From positions 1-64,000 of the forward strand of contig ONKU01000006.1 in assembly GCA_900318535.1 (NCBI GenBank): 64,000 nt of DNA, written 5' to 3'. The stretch is from an uncultured Prevotellaceae bacterium (GTDB lineage Bacteria; Bacteroidota; Bacteroidia; Bacteroidales; Muribaculaceae). Shown in pieces: positions 43,301-51,875 of this stretch; the stretch's first letter is position 1, and each line of letters begins with the position of its first letter. Under the pieces are notes generated by a model. The model was given only the letters and a program-made list of their open reading frames with translations. It did no database searches and was not told where the DNA came from. The position numbers and the translations under genes are program-made.

Positions 43301-44664
43301 TGTACCCCAATCTGTTCACATCTTCACAACAGACCATCCTGTATGTGCCCCTGAACAGGTTCTACAATATCGCCAACCAGACCAGTGGGTGGCTGGCCAA
43401 CTCAGCATCCAACCGTCGATTATTGCCCTACGTCAAGCCCACCACCCAGTGGTCAGCCATCTCGGTGCCCGTGAGCGACAACATCCTGCTGCCCGCCAGC
43501 GGCGAGTTCTATTACGCGTCCTCCATCAACTCGGGCAATAGCGCGCTGAACAAGACCCAGTTGACTAACAGCAAGGGTATCAAGGGCGGCGAAGGCATGC
43601 TCATGAAGGGAACCGTCGGCACGGTTTACCGCTTCCGCCCCAACGATGCCGTGTCGGGTTATTCTTATATCTCACCGTCAACCAATTTACTGAAGGGTGC
43701 CACAGGCGTCAGCCAGACGCTCACCTACTCGAGCAGCGGCCCGTATTACTACACCTTTGACGGCCAAAAGTTCAACCGTGTGAACTCCTCGGCCACGGTC
43801 TATAGCGGCGAGGCCTACGTCCAGACGAGCAGCAGTTTCAGTAACGTCTATATTGACAGCGATATCACGACCTATGACCTGTGGATCAACGGTACCCAGG
43901 TGAACAGTGACAACTGCAGCAACCTGAAGGTCATCAGCGGCGTGAGCGGCACGACCGTCTCCTATAACCCGACGTCCAAGACGTTGACGCTCAACGGTGC
44001 GACAATCACCAACGACACCGATCCTGGAATCCGTAGCGAAATCTCCGGGTTGACCATCAAGGTCAGCGGCACCAACAATGTCATGGTCACCGCAGGTAAC
44101 CACTACGCAGTTCAATTCATGCAGAACGCCACGATCACGGGCACGGGAAGACTCAATGCCGGAAGCAATGCAGGAACAGGTTGCTTCGTATATAGCGGTA
44201 AAACCCTGAACATCAACGGTGGAGTGCAAGTGAAAATCTTGGGAGCGATATATGGCATCATGGGTTATTCGACCACATCCCGATTGATTATCAGCGGAGC
44301 CACCACCAAACTGACGGCCAAGGGCGTTAGCCAGGGCAGTTACTACCAGCTTCCCACCACCATGAACGACGGGCTCGCCATCACCTCGCCCGCTGGAGCC
44401 TACTTCAACAATGGCACCGTGATCTACAACGGCAGCGTGGCCAAGAACATCGAAGTTGTCATCAGCAAACCCGACGTTACCCGTGGTGACGTGAACGGCG
44501 ACGGCAGCGTAAACATCAGCGATGTGACTGCCTTGATCGACTACCTGCTCAGCGGCAATGCCTCAGGTGTCAACGTGAGCGCAGCCGACTGCAACCAGGA
44601 CGGCTCGGTGAACATCAGCGATGTGACTGGCCTTATCGACTACCTGCTCTCCGGCTCTTGGTAA
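40336..44664 (+). CDS. Secreted BspA-type leucine-rich repeat protein with C-terminal dockerin
   Basis: The 1442-residue protein has a signal peptide (about 1-18, ending ITAQA), then many BspA-type (LRR_5) repeats, e.g. IGSASFMGCTALEYVWLPSS and IGSYAFYRAKCYTLLIPNS, up to about residue 1010. A C-terminal region of beta-rich sequence follows and the protein ends in a dockerin pair (about 1384-1442): GDVNGDGSVNISDVTALIDYLL and DCNQDGSVNISDVTGLIDYLL. BspA-like proteins bind host or bacterial surfaces. The dockerin suggests calcium-dependent attachment; no cohesin is seen in the window. ATG 40336 is chosen because the upstream frame overlaps the promoter. Confidence 0.86.
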   Translation: MKKILLTFMLALMAITAQAVTEFTVGSLKYYIETNGDAYCNGLAASAGNPTTITIPGRVTYNGTTYYVTNIATNAFKNNTTLKQVRVGWGVKQIGSASFMGCTALEYVWLPSSVSVMYNQAFQGCTSMLQFQIAAPTPPILYGDKTFYNMKKCDVVVAMQSNISAYGNSSQFVDADKNGSISAEGYAANDFINNGVAWVITNDNIKDINVNVTMVGISPTLTYLPMTSSTTDYTNATYGNGSSLNCIWTEIASYAADGRTALKTIGRSDSGSYFRLNKVGARAFEGCTGLTEVNISAAEIEESAFYNCTNLATVNLYLKNNESYGTQKLGNLCFANTAVTSQYIPSSLTSYGYGAFAMCSNLKTFSVSPSNQYFSAYGIQGNLALYSKGTTFLTLYQHPNAPVSLYNNQYLYIKYINPYAFAGVEYSITIPSGVTSIGSYAFYRAKCYTLLIPNSVTSFATTTFAYMKVNRLIFNKTDIPSSLTGSSTFNGVTNTSGGTSIRLSVPSACTNKYRTTSPWSTTFTTVDEKAYDTQIYETDGTATNIYITVMNYNSYTDPLVPNVTYPGQCKIVRGDMTNRTGYLNIPNYWFNNNYNSTTAFAITEIDREAFRDMTGITKVQGGERITKIGALAFAGLTGCTQGFNIPNPVEFGDSSLFNCWTPTITLGDRLERIGNDAFRYSAVRQVLMPPSVTSIGKRFIAGDNQLDTLRLSPNITEIPDQGLAWVNTRYIVIPYGVKKIGTQAFFSDKALIVDGQYLYETNCENVVVIPSSVTYIDPDAFKYARHLDAIFLNCPYGAFKTTSKNNWQRRTDYNADNCYDWSGHKLYVPVGQVQQYRNDPGIKAAWNENSDVSAGAFDFTTGNDFMTTMYRMTVVNPTTKTAKYVYNWGTGSAYINAVNTKTDHLTGTSYTMVEIGDSCWANPNTVFKQVSFSSSSTITRIGAYAFQNCSGLNIEVNVPESVNEIGRNAFYGCTNLPSVFLNRTGLTAVYPNLFTSSQQTILYVPLNRFYNIANQTSGWLANSASNRRLLPYVKPTTQWSAISVPVSDNILLPASGEFYYASSINSGNSALNKTQLTNSKGIKGGEGMLMKGTVGTVYRFRPNDAVSGYSYISPSTNLLKGATGVSQTLTYSSSGPYYYTFDGQKFNRVNSSATVYSGEAYVQTSSSFSNVYIDSDITTYDLWINGTQVNSDNCSNLKVISGVSGTTVSYNPTSKTLTLNGATITNDTDPGIRSEISGLTIKVSGTNNVMVTAGNHYAVQFMQNATITGTGRLNAGSNAGTGCFVYSGKTLNINGGVQVKILGAIYGIMGYSTTSRLIISGATTKLTAKGVSQGSYYQLPTTMNDGLAITSPAGAYFNNGTVIYNGSVAKNIEVVISKPDVTRGDVNGDGSVNISDVTALIDYLLSGNASGVNVSAADCNQDGSVNISDVTGLIDYLLSGSW

Positions 44665-44927
44665 GAAACTACGAATTTCGCGAACCTTTAGCTCGGCGAA
44701 GCCAATTAAACTAATAGCATCCGCATTCTTTTAATTGTTGACGAATTAAGCTAATTGGCATCTGCGCTCCAACGGGGTGCGGATGCCTTTTGTATTTGTT
44801 GTGTTTATTGTTTTCCTTTTTGAGGGCTTGGCGACTTGGCGTGAGGCCGTTTTTGTATTGAGAAATGCCCGTTTTACTCATTAATCTCTAACCTGCGAGA
44901 AACAATAAGAATTTAACTGGATTTTTA
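44665..44927. other. Intergenic stretch with terminator and dispersed repeats
   Basis: No gene seen. It holds the terminator at 44757, an inverted copy of the GGAAAACAAC motif (about 44790-44817) and AT-rich runs of the GCGGATGC / TTAATTCGC type that recur at about 4291-4330 and 47703-47786. Confidence 0.6.
44757..44791 (+). terminator. Terminator of the BspA-LRR gene
   Basis: A 14-bp arm from GGCATCTGCG pairs with an arm ending GCGGATGCC across a 3-base loop (three wobbles), followed by TTTT. Confidence 0.8.
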
Positions 44928-44958
44928 TTGGATAAATGAAAGATAATTATTAAATTTG
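44928..44958 (+). promoter_or_regulatory. Promoter of the internalin-like LRR-dockerin gene
   Basis: TTG (44928-44930), 20 bases, TAAATTTG (44951-44958); the ATG is 57 bases downstream. Confidence 0.65.
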
Positions 44959-45014
44959 CCGCATTACTGAAGAATTGGAATTCAAATTTACTAACTAATA
45001 AAACGAGAACGATT

Positions 45015-47597
45015 ATGAAGAAACTATTACTTTGTTCACTGGCGGTACTGCTGGCGGCACTCGCTGCCCATGCCGATGTGACGATCAACGCCACCAACTT
45101 CCCTGACGCGACCTTCCGTTCCTACCTGCTGAGCCAGTATCCCAGCGGCACCATCACCACGGCGCAGCTCAATGCTCGCGACACGTTGAATCTGCCTTAC
45201 AAGGGCATTTCCAATATGACGGGTGTGCAGTATTTTACCCAATTGAAAAGGTTGGATCTATACTCTAACAATCTGACCACGATTGACGTGAGTGCCAACA
45301 CCAAGCTGATTTACCTCAACTTGGGCTACAACAAGTTGACGTCAATCAACGTGGAAAATAACACGGTGCTGCAAGAGCTGTATCTCCAGAATAACCAACT
45401 CACCACAGTCAGTGTGAACAATCACAGCAGTCTGAGAACGTTGTGGGTTCGGGGCAACACTACCTTGACGGGCTTCTACTGCTGGCGTGATGCGCTGACC
45501 AGTGTTGACGTGACAGGTTGCACAGCACTGCTGTATCTCAAGATTTACAACAACTATAACTTGACGGGTATCTATGGCTTGGCAGACTGCACCAATTTGA
45601 CCTGGCTGGATGTCGAGGACACGTCGTTCAGCGACTTGAGTGCTGTTAAGGGCATGACCAAGCTGGAGACGTTGCTGGCGGGCAATACCCAAATCACCGT
45701 CCTCAATACCAGCCATAGTGGCAGCCTGAAAAACCTGCAAGTCGCTGGCGACACGCGATTGACCGAACTCATCTGCTACAGTGAGGACTTGACAACACTC
45801 AAAGTGACGGGTTGCACGGCATTGAGCACGCTCAAGTGCTACTACAATGATAATCTCGAGACTATCACTGGCTTTGCCGGTTGTAAAGCGCTGGCCTATG
45901 TGGACTGTGAGGACTGTGCCATCGCCGAGTTGCCCGGCGTGAACGACATGACGAACCTGCAGACGCTGTGGTGTCGCAATAACCAGTTGACGGGCACCCT
46001 TGAAGTGAGCGACAAACCTCAACTGAAATATCTCAGGGTTAGTGGCAACAAGGGGCTGCAAGAACTCAGATGCCCCCGCAACGCCTTGATATCGCTTGAT
46101 GTGACGGGCTGCACCGCTTTGAACTTATTACATTGTGAAGAAAACAGCAATCTTTCGTCAATCCAGGGACTGACTGATTGCACAGCGTTAAATTGGTTTG
46201 GCTGCGATTATTGCGCACTCACTTCACTTGACTTGACATTCTGCCCTGGCCTCCAAAGTCTGTATTGCTACAATAACCAGTTGACCTCGCTCAACGTGAC
46301 GGGTCTGACTCACCTTTTGAACTTGAACTGCATGAACAACCCTGACCTTGGCAGCATTACCGGCCTGAGTGACTGCTCGGCCGTGACTTATTTTGGGTGC
46401 TCTAACTGCGGCCTCAACAGCCTGGATGTGAGCCACATGAACAATCTGGGAGAGCTGTGGTGCAGCGAAAATCTGTTCACCACACTCTCGGTAAATAATA
46501 AACCCCAGTTGACGGCACTGGTTGCCAACGGTAATCTATCACTTGTAGAATTAGAATGCTACTCTTGCGCCCTGACCCGTTTGGATGTTTCTGATTGCCC
46601 CGTACTGGATTATATCGATTGCGAGGAAAACCAATTGACTGAACTGGACGTCACCACTTGCCCGGCGCTCATATACTTCCTCTGCTCATACAATCAACTG
46701 ACCGAACTCGACATCAGCCGCAACTCTGGACTCCTTTACCTCTGGTGCCGAGACAACCAGTTGACAAGTGTGGACCTGAGCACTTGTCCCGACGGTTTCC
46801 TTTCTCTTGACTGCCGTAACAACCAGGTTTCGGGCACTATCGATGTCTCGAGGTTTGCCAACTTGATCCATCTACTATGTAACAATAATCAGATATCTCA
46901 AGTGGTACTCGGTAACCATGACCAGCTCATCTACCTTTGGGTCGCTGCCAATCAGTTAACGAGTCTTGATGCCAGTGGCTGCACTGCACTGCAAACATTA
47001 CGTGCTCAAACCAATCAGCTGACGAGCCTGCCACTGGGAAATTGCCCTGATTTGAATGAATTGCCCATTTTCTATAATAAAATCAATGCCACCAAGATGG
47101 GTGAGATTGTCGACGCGCTACCCATGCGCAGCTCCGATGAACCAGGAGCACTTTATGCCATTATCGATTATGAGCCCGGAGCAGACGATACAGTAGAGGG
47201 TAATGTCATTACTGCAGCCCAAGTCAGCCAGGCCAATGCCAAGAACTGGAATGTCTATCATTGGTCTTGGGCTGAAGGCGAAGGTTGGGAACTCTATACC
47301 GGCAGCTCGTTCCAGCGCGGCGACGTGAACAGTGACGGCAGCGTGAACATCAGCGACGTGACCGCCCTGATCGACCTGCTGCTGGGCGGCGGCACCATCA
47401 GCAACCCGGCGGCCGACTGCAACCAGGACAACGGCATCAACATCAGCGACGTGACCGCCCTGATCGACTACCTGCTTGCGGGCAATTGGCCCTCGAGGGT
47501 GATGCGCACCAGCACCAGCGTTAGCACCGTTGGTGGGCCGCATTTTGTTGACAGCGAGAACATCGTGCTCGAGAAACCGCAACGCAGGCGCCATTGA
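45015..47597 (+). CDS. Secreted internalin-like LRR protein with dockerin and a frameshifted tail
   Basis: The 860-residue protein has a signal peptide (about 1-20, ending HAD), many leucine-rich repeats of the LxxLxCxxNxLTSLDVxxxxxL type, and a dockerin pair (about 768-826): GDVNSDGSVNISDVTALIDLLL and DCNQDNGINISDVTALIDYLL. The last ~35 residues (SRVMRTSTSV...KPQRRRH) resemble no domain. Behind the stop another frame encodes a further half-dockerin, so the end of this gene has probably lost or gained a frame. It would otherwise act as a calcium-binding, surface-attached adhesin-like protein. Confidence 0.83.
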   Translation: MKKLLLCSLAVLLAALAAHADVTINATNFPDATFRSYLLSQYPSGTITTAQLNARDTLNLPYKGISNMTGVQYFTQLKRLDLYSNNLTTIDVSANTKLIYLNLGYNKLTSINVENNTVLQELYLQNNQLTTVSVNNHSSLRTLWVRGNTTLTGFYCWRDALTSVDVTGCTALLYLKIYNNYNLTGIYGLADCTNLTWLDVEDTSFSDLSAVKGMTKLETLLAGNTQITVLNTSHSGSLKNLQVAGDTRLTELICYSEDLTTLKVTGCTALSTLKCYYNDNLETITGFAGCKALAYVDCEDCAIAELPGVNDMTNLQTLWCRNNQLTGTLEVSDKPQLKYLRVSGNKGLQELRCPRNALISLDVTGCTALNLLHCEENSNLSSIQGLTDCTALNWFGCDYCALTSLDLTFCPGLQSLYCYNNQLTSLNVTGLTHLLNLNCMNNPDLGSITGLSDCSAVTYFGCSNCGLNSLDVSHMNNLGELWCSENLFTTLSVNNKPQLTALVANGNLSLVELECYSCALTRLDVSDCPVLDYIDCEENQLTELDVTTCPALIYFLCSYNQLTELDISRNSGLLYLWCRDNQLTSVDLSTCPDGFLSLDCRNNQVSGTIDVSRFANLIHLLCNNNQISQVVLGNHDQLIYLWVAANQLTSLDASGCTALQTLRAQTNQLTSLPLGNCPDLNELPIFYNKINATKMGEIVDALPMRSSDEPGALYAIIDYEPGADDTVEGNVITAAQVSQANAKNWNVYHWSWAEGEGWELYTGSSFQRGDVNSDGSVNISDVTALIDLLLGGGTISNPAADCNQDNGINISDVTALIDYLLAGNWPSRVMRTSTSVSTVGGPHFVDSENIVLEKPQRRRH

Positions 47598-47673
47598 CTG
47601 CAACCAGGACGGCAGCGCCAACATCAGCGACGTCACAGCCCTGATCGACTACCTGCTCTCCAACCACTGGTAA
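47594..47673 (+). pseudogene. Half-dockerin remnant in another frame
   Basis: Read one frame away from the upstream gene, about 25 codons encode NAGAIDCNQDGSANISDV followed by a typical ALIDYLL..HW ending and stop. It has a normal calcium loop and could be the true C-terminus of the preceding gene after a single-base indel, or a fragment of another dockerin gene. No start codon of its own. Confidence 0.8.
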
Positions 47674-47677
47674 ACCA

Positions 47678-47705
47678 GGAATTAGGAGTTAGAAATTAGG
47701 AATTC
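47678..47705. repeat. Four 7-bp tandem units
   Basis: GGAATTA, GGAGTTA, GAAATTA, GGAATTC, placed 4 bases after the remnant stop and overlapping the terminator arm. Confidence 0.8.
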
Positions 47706-47745
47706 GCATCCGCGCTTCATAAAAAATGGGGGCGCGGATGCTTTC
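47706..47745 (+). terminator. Terminator after the LRR-dockerin genes
   Basis: GCATCCGCGC (47706-47715) pairs with GCGCGGATGC (47732-47741). The loop is long (16 bases) and includes an A-run. Confidence 0.65.
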
Positions 47746-47903
47746 GTTTAATTCGCTTAATTCGCCGACCCAAATAATTCGCCGACCAAAAAACTTCGCG
47801 GCTTAGCGTGAGGCAACGGGGTGCGGATGATGCGAACAGCGCGGGGCTCAAACTTTTATGGTATTCTGTCTGAAGAAGATTTGGAATTTTGCTCAAAATG
47901 CAC
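47746..47903. other. Intergenic stretch with a recurring spacer sequence
   Basis: No gene seen. AATTCGCCGACC occurs twice (about 47760 and 47776), and TTCGCGGCTTAGCGTGAGG resembles the spacer near 44830. These are probably part of the dispersed intergenic repeat family of this genome. Confidence 0.5.
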
Positions 47904-47911
47904 TAACTTTG
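47904..47911 (+). promoter_or_regulatory. -7 box close to the start of the small gene at 47915
   Basis: TAACTTTG ends 3 bases before the first ATG. If it is the true promoter, transcription would start at or beside the start codon. Confidence 0.4.
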
Positions 47912-47914
47912 CCG

Positions 47915-48217
47915 ATGATGAAACACTTAAAATTCATACTTACCAATGGCGGGCATTTGCGGCTGGGTGAGGTGACCCTGCACCGCGAACTGCTCATGCC
48001 GCACGAGCAGTGCTGGGGCGGCGGATACTATGAGTACGATTACGCGAGCAACGTGTTGATTTTGTCCGGCAAGTCGTTTGACTACGGCGGCCCGCGCTGG
48101 GACCGTATCGGCGTGCTGCTGGTTCCCGAGGCCTACCGTGGCATCACCATCGTCTATCGCGACCAGTGGGACGAGGAGATGAGCGTATCTGACTCTTTCA
48201 CCATCAAGTATTACTAA
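47915..48217 (+). CDS. Small protein of unknown function
   Basis: About 100 residues (two adjacent ATGs at 47915 and 47918). The sequence is beta-rich and aromatic, with WGGGYYEYDYASNVLILSG near the middle and YRDQWDEEMSVSD near the end. No known family, signal peptide or membrane helix is recognised. It ends 7 bp before the FAD/Fe-S oxidoreductase gene, so it may be cotranscribed. The -7-like box immediately upstream would imply a leaderless transcript. Confidence 0.6.
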   Translation: MMKHLKFILTNGGHLRLGEVTLHRELLMPHEQCWGGGYYEYDYASNVLILSGKSFDYGGPRWDRIGVLLVPEAYRGITIVYRDQWDEEMSVSDSFTIKYY

Positions 48218-48224
48218 ACGTGCT

Positions 48225-51197
48225 ATGAAACGGTTCTTGAACGCCATTAACGGCCTGCTGCCCAAGGACAGGATTTACACCGATGAGTTGCGTACCCTGG
48301 CCTGGGGCACCGACGCGAGTTTTTACCGGCTGACGCCCCAAGTGGTCATCCGCGCCAAGGACGAGAACGAGGTGTCGACGATTGTCAGGACGGCGAACAA
48401 ATTCGGGCTGCCGTTCACCTTCCGCGCCGCTGGCACGTCACTGTCGGGGCAAAGCGTGAGCGACAGCATCCTCATCGTGGCGGGCAAGAATTGGGAGGAC
48501 TACAGCGTGGCCGCTGACGCCGAGAGCATCACCCTGCAACCCGGCCTCGTGGGGGCACGGGTGAACCAGATCCTGAAACCACTGGGGCGCGTGTTCCCGC
48601 CCGACCCCGCCAGCATCGGCTCGGCCATGGTGGGCGGCATCGTCGCCAACAACGCCTCGGGCATGAACTGCGGCACACACGCCAACAGCGACCGCATGCT
48701 CATCTCGGCGCGCCTGGTGTTGCCCGACGGCACCGTGCTAGACACGGGCGATGCGGCCAGCCGCGAGGCCTTCAGGCAGAGCCATCCCGACTTCATCGCC
48801 AAGATTGAAGCCCTGCGCGACCGCGTCCGCGCCAACCAGCCGCTTGCCGACCGCATCCGCAAGAAATACAGCATCAAGAACGTGACGGGCCTGAACCTAC
48901 GGCCCCTGGTCGCCTATGACGACCCGTTTGACATCATCGCCCACAGCGTGGTGGGCAGTGAGGGCACGCTGGCCTTCATCAGCCAGGTAACGATGCGCAC
49001 ACTGCACGACTACCCGTGCAAGGCCTCGGCCATGCTCTACTTCTACACCATGCGGGAGAGTTGCGAGGCAGTGGTTGCCCTCAAGCAACTCAAGTCGAGC
49101 GACGAGGACATCGCCATGAGCGAGGAGAACCTGATGGTGAAGAGCGCCGAGATGCTCGACTACCTGTCGCTGGCATCGGTCGACGACCCCGTCTATCTGC
49201 AATACAAGCAGGACGTGGACGCCGGCAAAATCGAGGGCGTGGAGCCGGGCGATTACCACAACCTCACCGCCATCCTCACCGAGACCAAGGCCGTCACCCC
49301 TGACGAGCTGCAACGCCGCATCGACGCCATCACGCAGTGCCTGTCGCAATTCAAGACCTATATCCCCGTAACGTTCACCACCGACCCGGCCGTTTATGGC
49401 AAGTATTGGGCCATCCGCTCGGGCATCTTCCCCAGCGTGGGCGGCGCGCGTCCCGTGGGCACGTCGTGCCTGATCGAGGACGTCGCCTTTGCCGTCGAGG
49501 ACCTACCCGAGGCGACCGTCAAGCTGCAAAAACTCATTGCCGACCACGGCTATCGGGACGCCTGCATCTATGGCCACGCCTTTGAGGGGAATTACCATTT
49601 CATCATCAACCAGCTCTTCAGCGACGAGAGCGAGGTGCAGCGCTATGCCGGCATGATGCGCGACGTGGCGCGCCTCGTGGTCGAGGAATATGACGGCTCA
49701 CTCAAGGCCGAACACGGCACGGGCCGCAACATGGCGCCGTTTGTCAAGTATGAGTGGGGCGAGGAGGCGTTTGCCGCCATGCGCGAGCTAAAAGAGATTT
49801 TCGACCCGCATTATCTGCTCAATCCTGGTGTCATCTTCAACGACGACCCCGAGTGCTTCATCAAGCACTTCAAACCCCTGCCCGAACTCAAGATGCGGGG
49901 GCTGGAAGCGCCCAAGGAGTCTCCCAGTGTGCTCAAGACCGTGGAAGGCGTCCTCAAGGCCAACAAATGCATCGAGTGCGGTTTCTGCGAGGTGAATTGC
50001 CTCACTTGCGGCCTGACGCTCTCGTCACGCCAGCGCATCGTCATCCAGCGCGAAATATCGCACCTGCGCGAGACGGGCAACGACCCCGATCGCTTGGCAA
50101 CACTCGTCAAACAGTACCATTATCAGGGCGACCAGACGTGTGCCGGCGACGGCCTGTGCTCCACCTCCTGTCCTATGGGCATCAACGTGGCCGACCTGAC
50201 CCACCTGGTGCGCCAGGAAGCGCTGCCGCAGGGCAGCATGGGGTACAAGACAGTCGACTGGGCGGCGCGGCATTTTGCGGGCGTCAAGAGCGGCTTGCGC
50301 CTCGTGCTCGACACGGCACGGTTGGGTCACAACGTGCTCGGCACCAATGCCATGAAGGGCGTTGCTGGTGCCCTGCACAAGGCGGGACTGCCCCTGTGGA
50401 CCCCTGCCATGCCTGGCAAGACGCGCCAGCCGAAGGCATGTAGAGACGCAAAATCTAGCGTCTCCACACCATCAGGAAGTAATGTCACGCCCCTTAAGGT
50501 GGTCTATTTCCCCTCGTGCATCAACCAGACGATGGGGCTGTCAAAAGGCGCGCCCGTGAAGAATACCCTCGTCGATGAGATGGTGCAGCTTTGCCGCAAG
50601 GCGGGCTACGAGGTCATCTTCCCCGAGGGGCTTGAAAAGATGTGCTGCGGCACCATTTGGGAGTCCAAGGGCATGCTCGACATAGCCGACCGCAAGACTG
50701 CCGAACTCGACGAAGCCTTGTGGCAAGCCAGCGAGCAAGGCAAATACCCGATCGTGTGCGACCAGAGTCCGTGCCTGCACCGCATGCGCAAGTGCATCAC
50801 GCGCATGCAACTGTATGAACCTGTCGAATTTATTTGGGAATACCTGCGGGAACGGCTGGAGTTCACGCCCATCGACCGCCACATCGCCCTGCACTTCACC
50901 TGCTCGACCCGCGAGATGGGGTTGGTGGACAAAATGACACAACTGGCGCGCCTGTGCAGCAACAACGTCTTCCTGCCCGAGGGCGTGGGCTGCTGCGGCT
51001 TTGCCGGCGATCGCGGCTGGACCTATCCCGAGGTGAACCGTTGGGCGCTACGCAAACTGCGTAAGCAATTGGAGGACAACAGCATCGAGATGGGCTACAG
51101 CAACAGCCGCACCTGCGAGGTGGGCCTGGAAACCAACGGCGGCATCCCCTACCAGAGCATCGTCTACCTCGTCAACGAGGTCACCCGCTCCAAGTAG
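48225..51197 (+). CDS. FAD-binding and (Fe-S)-binding oxidoreductase, D-lactate / 2-hydroxyacid dehydrogenase type
   Basis: This 990-residue fusion has an N-terminal FAD-binding domain (RAAGTSLSGQS near 66-76; NNASGMNCG), an FAD-oxidase C domain, a ferredoxin part (CIECGFCEVNC near 582-592; CAGDGLCSTSCP near 639-650), and two CCG domains (MCCGTIWESKG near 805; GVGCCGFAG near 922). It resembles Dld/GlcD-GlpC-type enzymes that oxidise D-lactate or other 2-hydroxyacids and pass electrons to quinone or a carrier. A short inserted segment at 736-755 coincides with a dispersed palindrome (50439-50468). Confidence 0.86.
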   Translation: MKRFLNAINGLLPKDRIYTDELRTLAWGTDASFYRLTPQVVIRAKDENEVSTIVRTANKFGLPFTFRAAGTSLSGQSVSDSILIVAGKNWEDYSVAADAESITLQPGLVGARVNQILKPLGRVFPPDPASIGSAMVGGIVANNASGMNCGTHANSDRMLISARLVLPDGTVLDTGDAASREAFRQSHPDFIAKIEALRDRVRANQPLADRIRKKYSIKNVTGLNLRPLVAYDDPFDIIAHSVVGSEGTLAFISQVTMRTLHDYPCKASAMLYFYTMRESCEAVVALKQLKSSDEDIAMSEENLMVKSAEMLDYLSLASVDDPVYLQYKQDVDAGKIEGVEPGDYHNLTAILTETKAVTPDELQRRIDAITQCLSQFKTYIPVTFTTDPAVYGKYWAIRSGIFPSVGGARPVGTSCLIEDVAFAVEDLPEATVKLQKLIADHGYRDACIYGHAFEGNYHFIINQLFSDESEVQRYAGMMRDVARLVVEEYDGSLKAEHGTGRNMAPFVKYEWGEEAFAAMRELKEIFDPHYLLNPGVIFNDDPECFIKHFKPLPELKMRGLEAPKESPSVLKTVEGVLKANKCIECGFCEVNCLTCGLTLSSRQRIVIQREISHLRETGNDPDRLATLVKQYHYQGDQTCAGDGLCSTSCPMGINVADLTHLVRQEALPQGSMGYKTVDWAARHFAGVKSGLRLVLDTARLGHNVLGTNAMKGVAGALHKAGLPLWTPAMPGKTRQPKACRDAKSSVSTPSGSNVTPLKVVYFPSCINQTMGLSKGAPVKNTLVDEMVQLCRKAGYEVIFPEGLEKMCCGTIWESKGMLDIADRKTAELDEALWQASEQGKYPIVCDQSPCLHRMRKCITRMQLYEPVEFIWEYLRERLEFTPIDRHIALHFTCSTREMGLVDKMTQLARLCSNNVFLPEGVGCCGFAGDRGWTYPEVNRWALRKLRKQLEDNSIEMGYSNSRTCEVGLETNGGIPYQSIVYLVNEVTRSK
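50439..50468. repeat. GAGACGC-family palindrome inside the oxidoreductase gene
   Basis: TGTAGAGACGC and GCGTCTCCACA arms around AAAATCTA, one mismatch. It is read through in frame, encoding a segment around CRDAKSSVST between two conserved domains. Confidence 0.85.
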
Positions 51198-51220
51198 TCC
51201 CCCGCCTGCAGACACAACAA

Positions 51221-51259
51221 AAGTGTCCACAAGTCGAAAAAAACGAGTTGTGGACACTT
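51221..51259. terminator. Bidirectional terminator between convergent genes
   Basis: AAGTGTCCACAA (51221-51232) pairs with TTGTGGACACTT (51248-51259), with an A-run in the loop; T-rich on one side, A-rich on the other. Confidence 0.8.
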
Positions 51260-51278
51260 AAACAATCTATACTCTATC

Positions 51279-51845
51279 CTACTTGAGTTGAGCGCCGTCG
51301 TGGAAGGCGGTGCCGACGGTGGTACCCAGCTGCACGTATTTGTAGCGCGTGGGGTCGTAGGTGATGATGTGCATCTTCTCGATGTCGGGGTTGCCCTCCT
51401 CGTCGAGGAAACGTTCGTCACACAGCACGTTCACGACCTCGGCAATCAGGTAGTAACCCGTATTGCGGTCCTCGTCGATTTTCTCCTTCACACGGCACTC
51501 CATCGTCATGGGGAAGTCGGTGAACAAGGGGGCATTGACGTTGGGCGCCTTCTCGATCGTCCAGCCCGTCTTGGCCATCTTCTCGGGGTCCTTCTTGGCG
51601 CTGACGATGCCCACAAAGTCAGATGCCACCATCGTCTCGGTCGTGGCAAAAGCGACTGTAAACGTGTCGTTGACAGCCAGATTGTCGGTCGTGGCGTGTG
51701 AGGACAGCGAAATCATGATTTCATTCATATCCCAGGTGCCGCCCCATGCCGCATTCATGGCGTTGGGACGTCCCTCTTTGTCATAAGTGCCGATGATGAG
51801 CACCGGTTGTGGAAGTATCCACGGTTTTGATCCAAAACTCTTCAT
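51279..51845 (-). CDS. Flavin reductase-family protein
   Basis: This 188-residue protein has the split-barrel flavin reductase fold with FMN-binding segments: NAMNAAWGGTWD near 30, SSHATTDNL near 52, and DTFTVAFATTE. It also holds DFVGIVSAKKDPEKMAKTGW, a marker of this subgroup, which may be FMN-binding or reduce flavin. The gene is convergent with the large oxidoreductase. Electron donor not determined. Confidence 0.85.
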   Translation of the reverse strand: MKSFGSKPWILPQPVLIIGTYDKEGRPNAMNAAWGGTWDMNEIMISLSSHATTDNLAVNDTFTVAFATTETMVASDFVGIVSAKKDPEKMAKTGWTIEKAPNVNAPLFTDFPMTMECRVKEKIDEDRNTGYYLIAEVVNVLCDERFLDEEGNPDIEKMHIITYDPTRYKYVQLGTTVGTAFHDGAQLK

Positions 51846-51875
51846 TTTCTTATCTTATTTTTGATTAGTGGTTGG

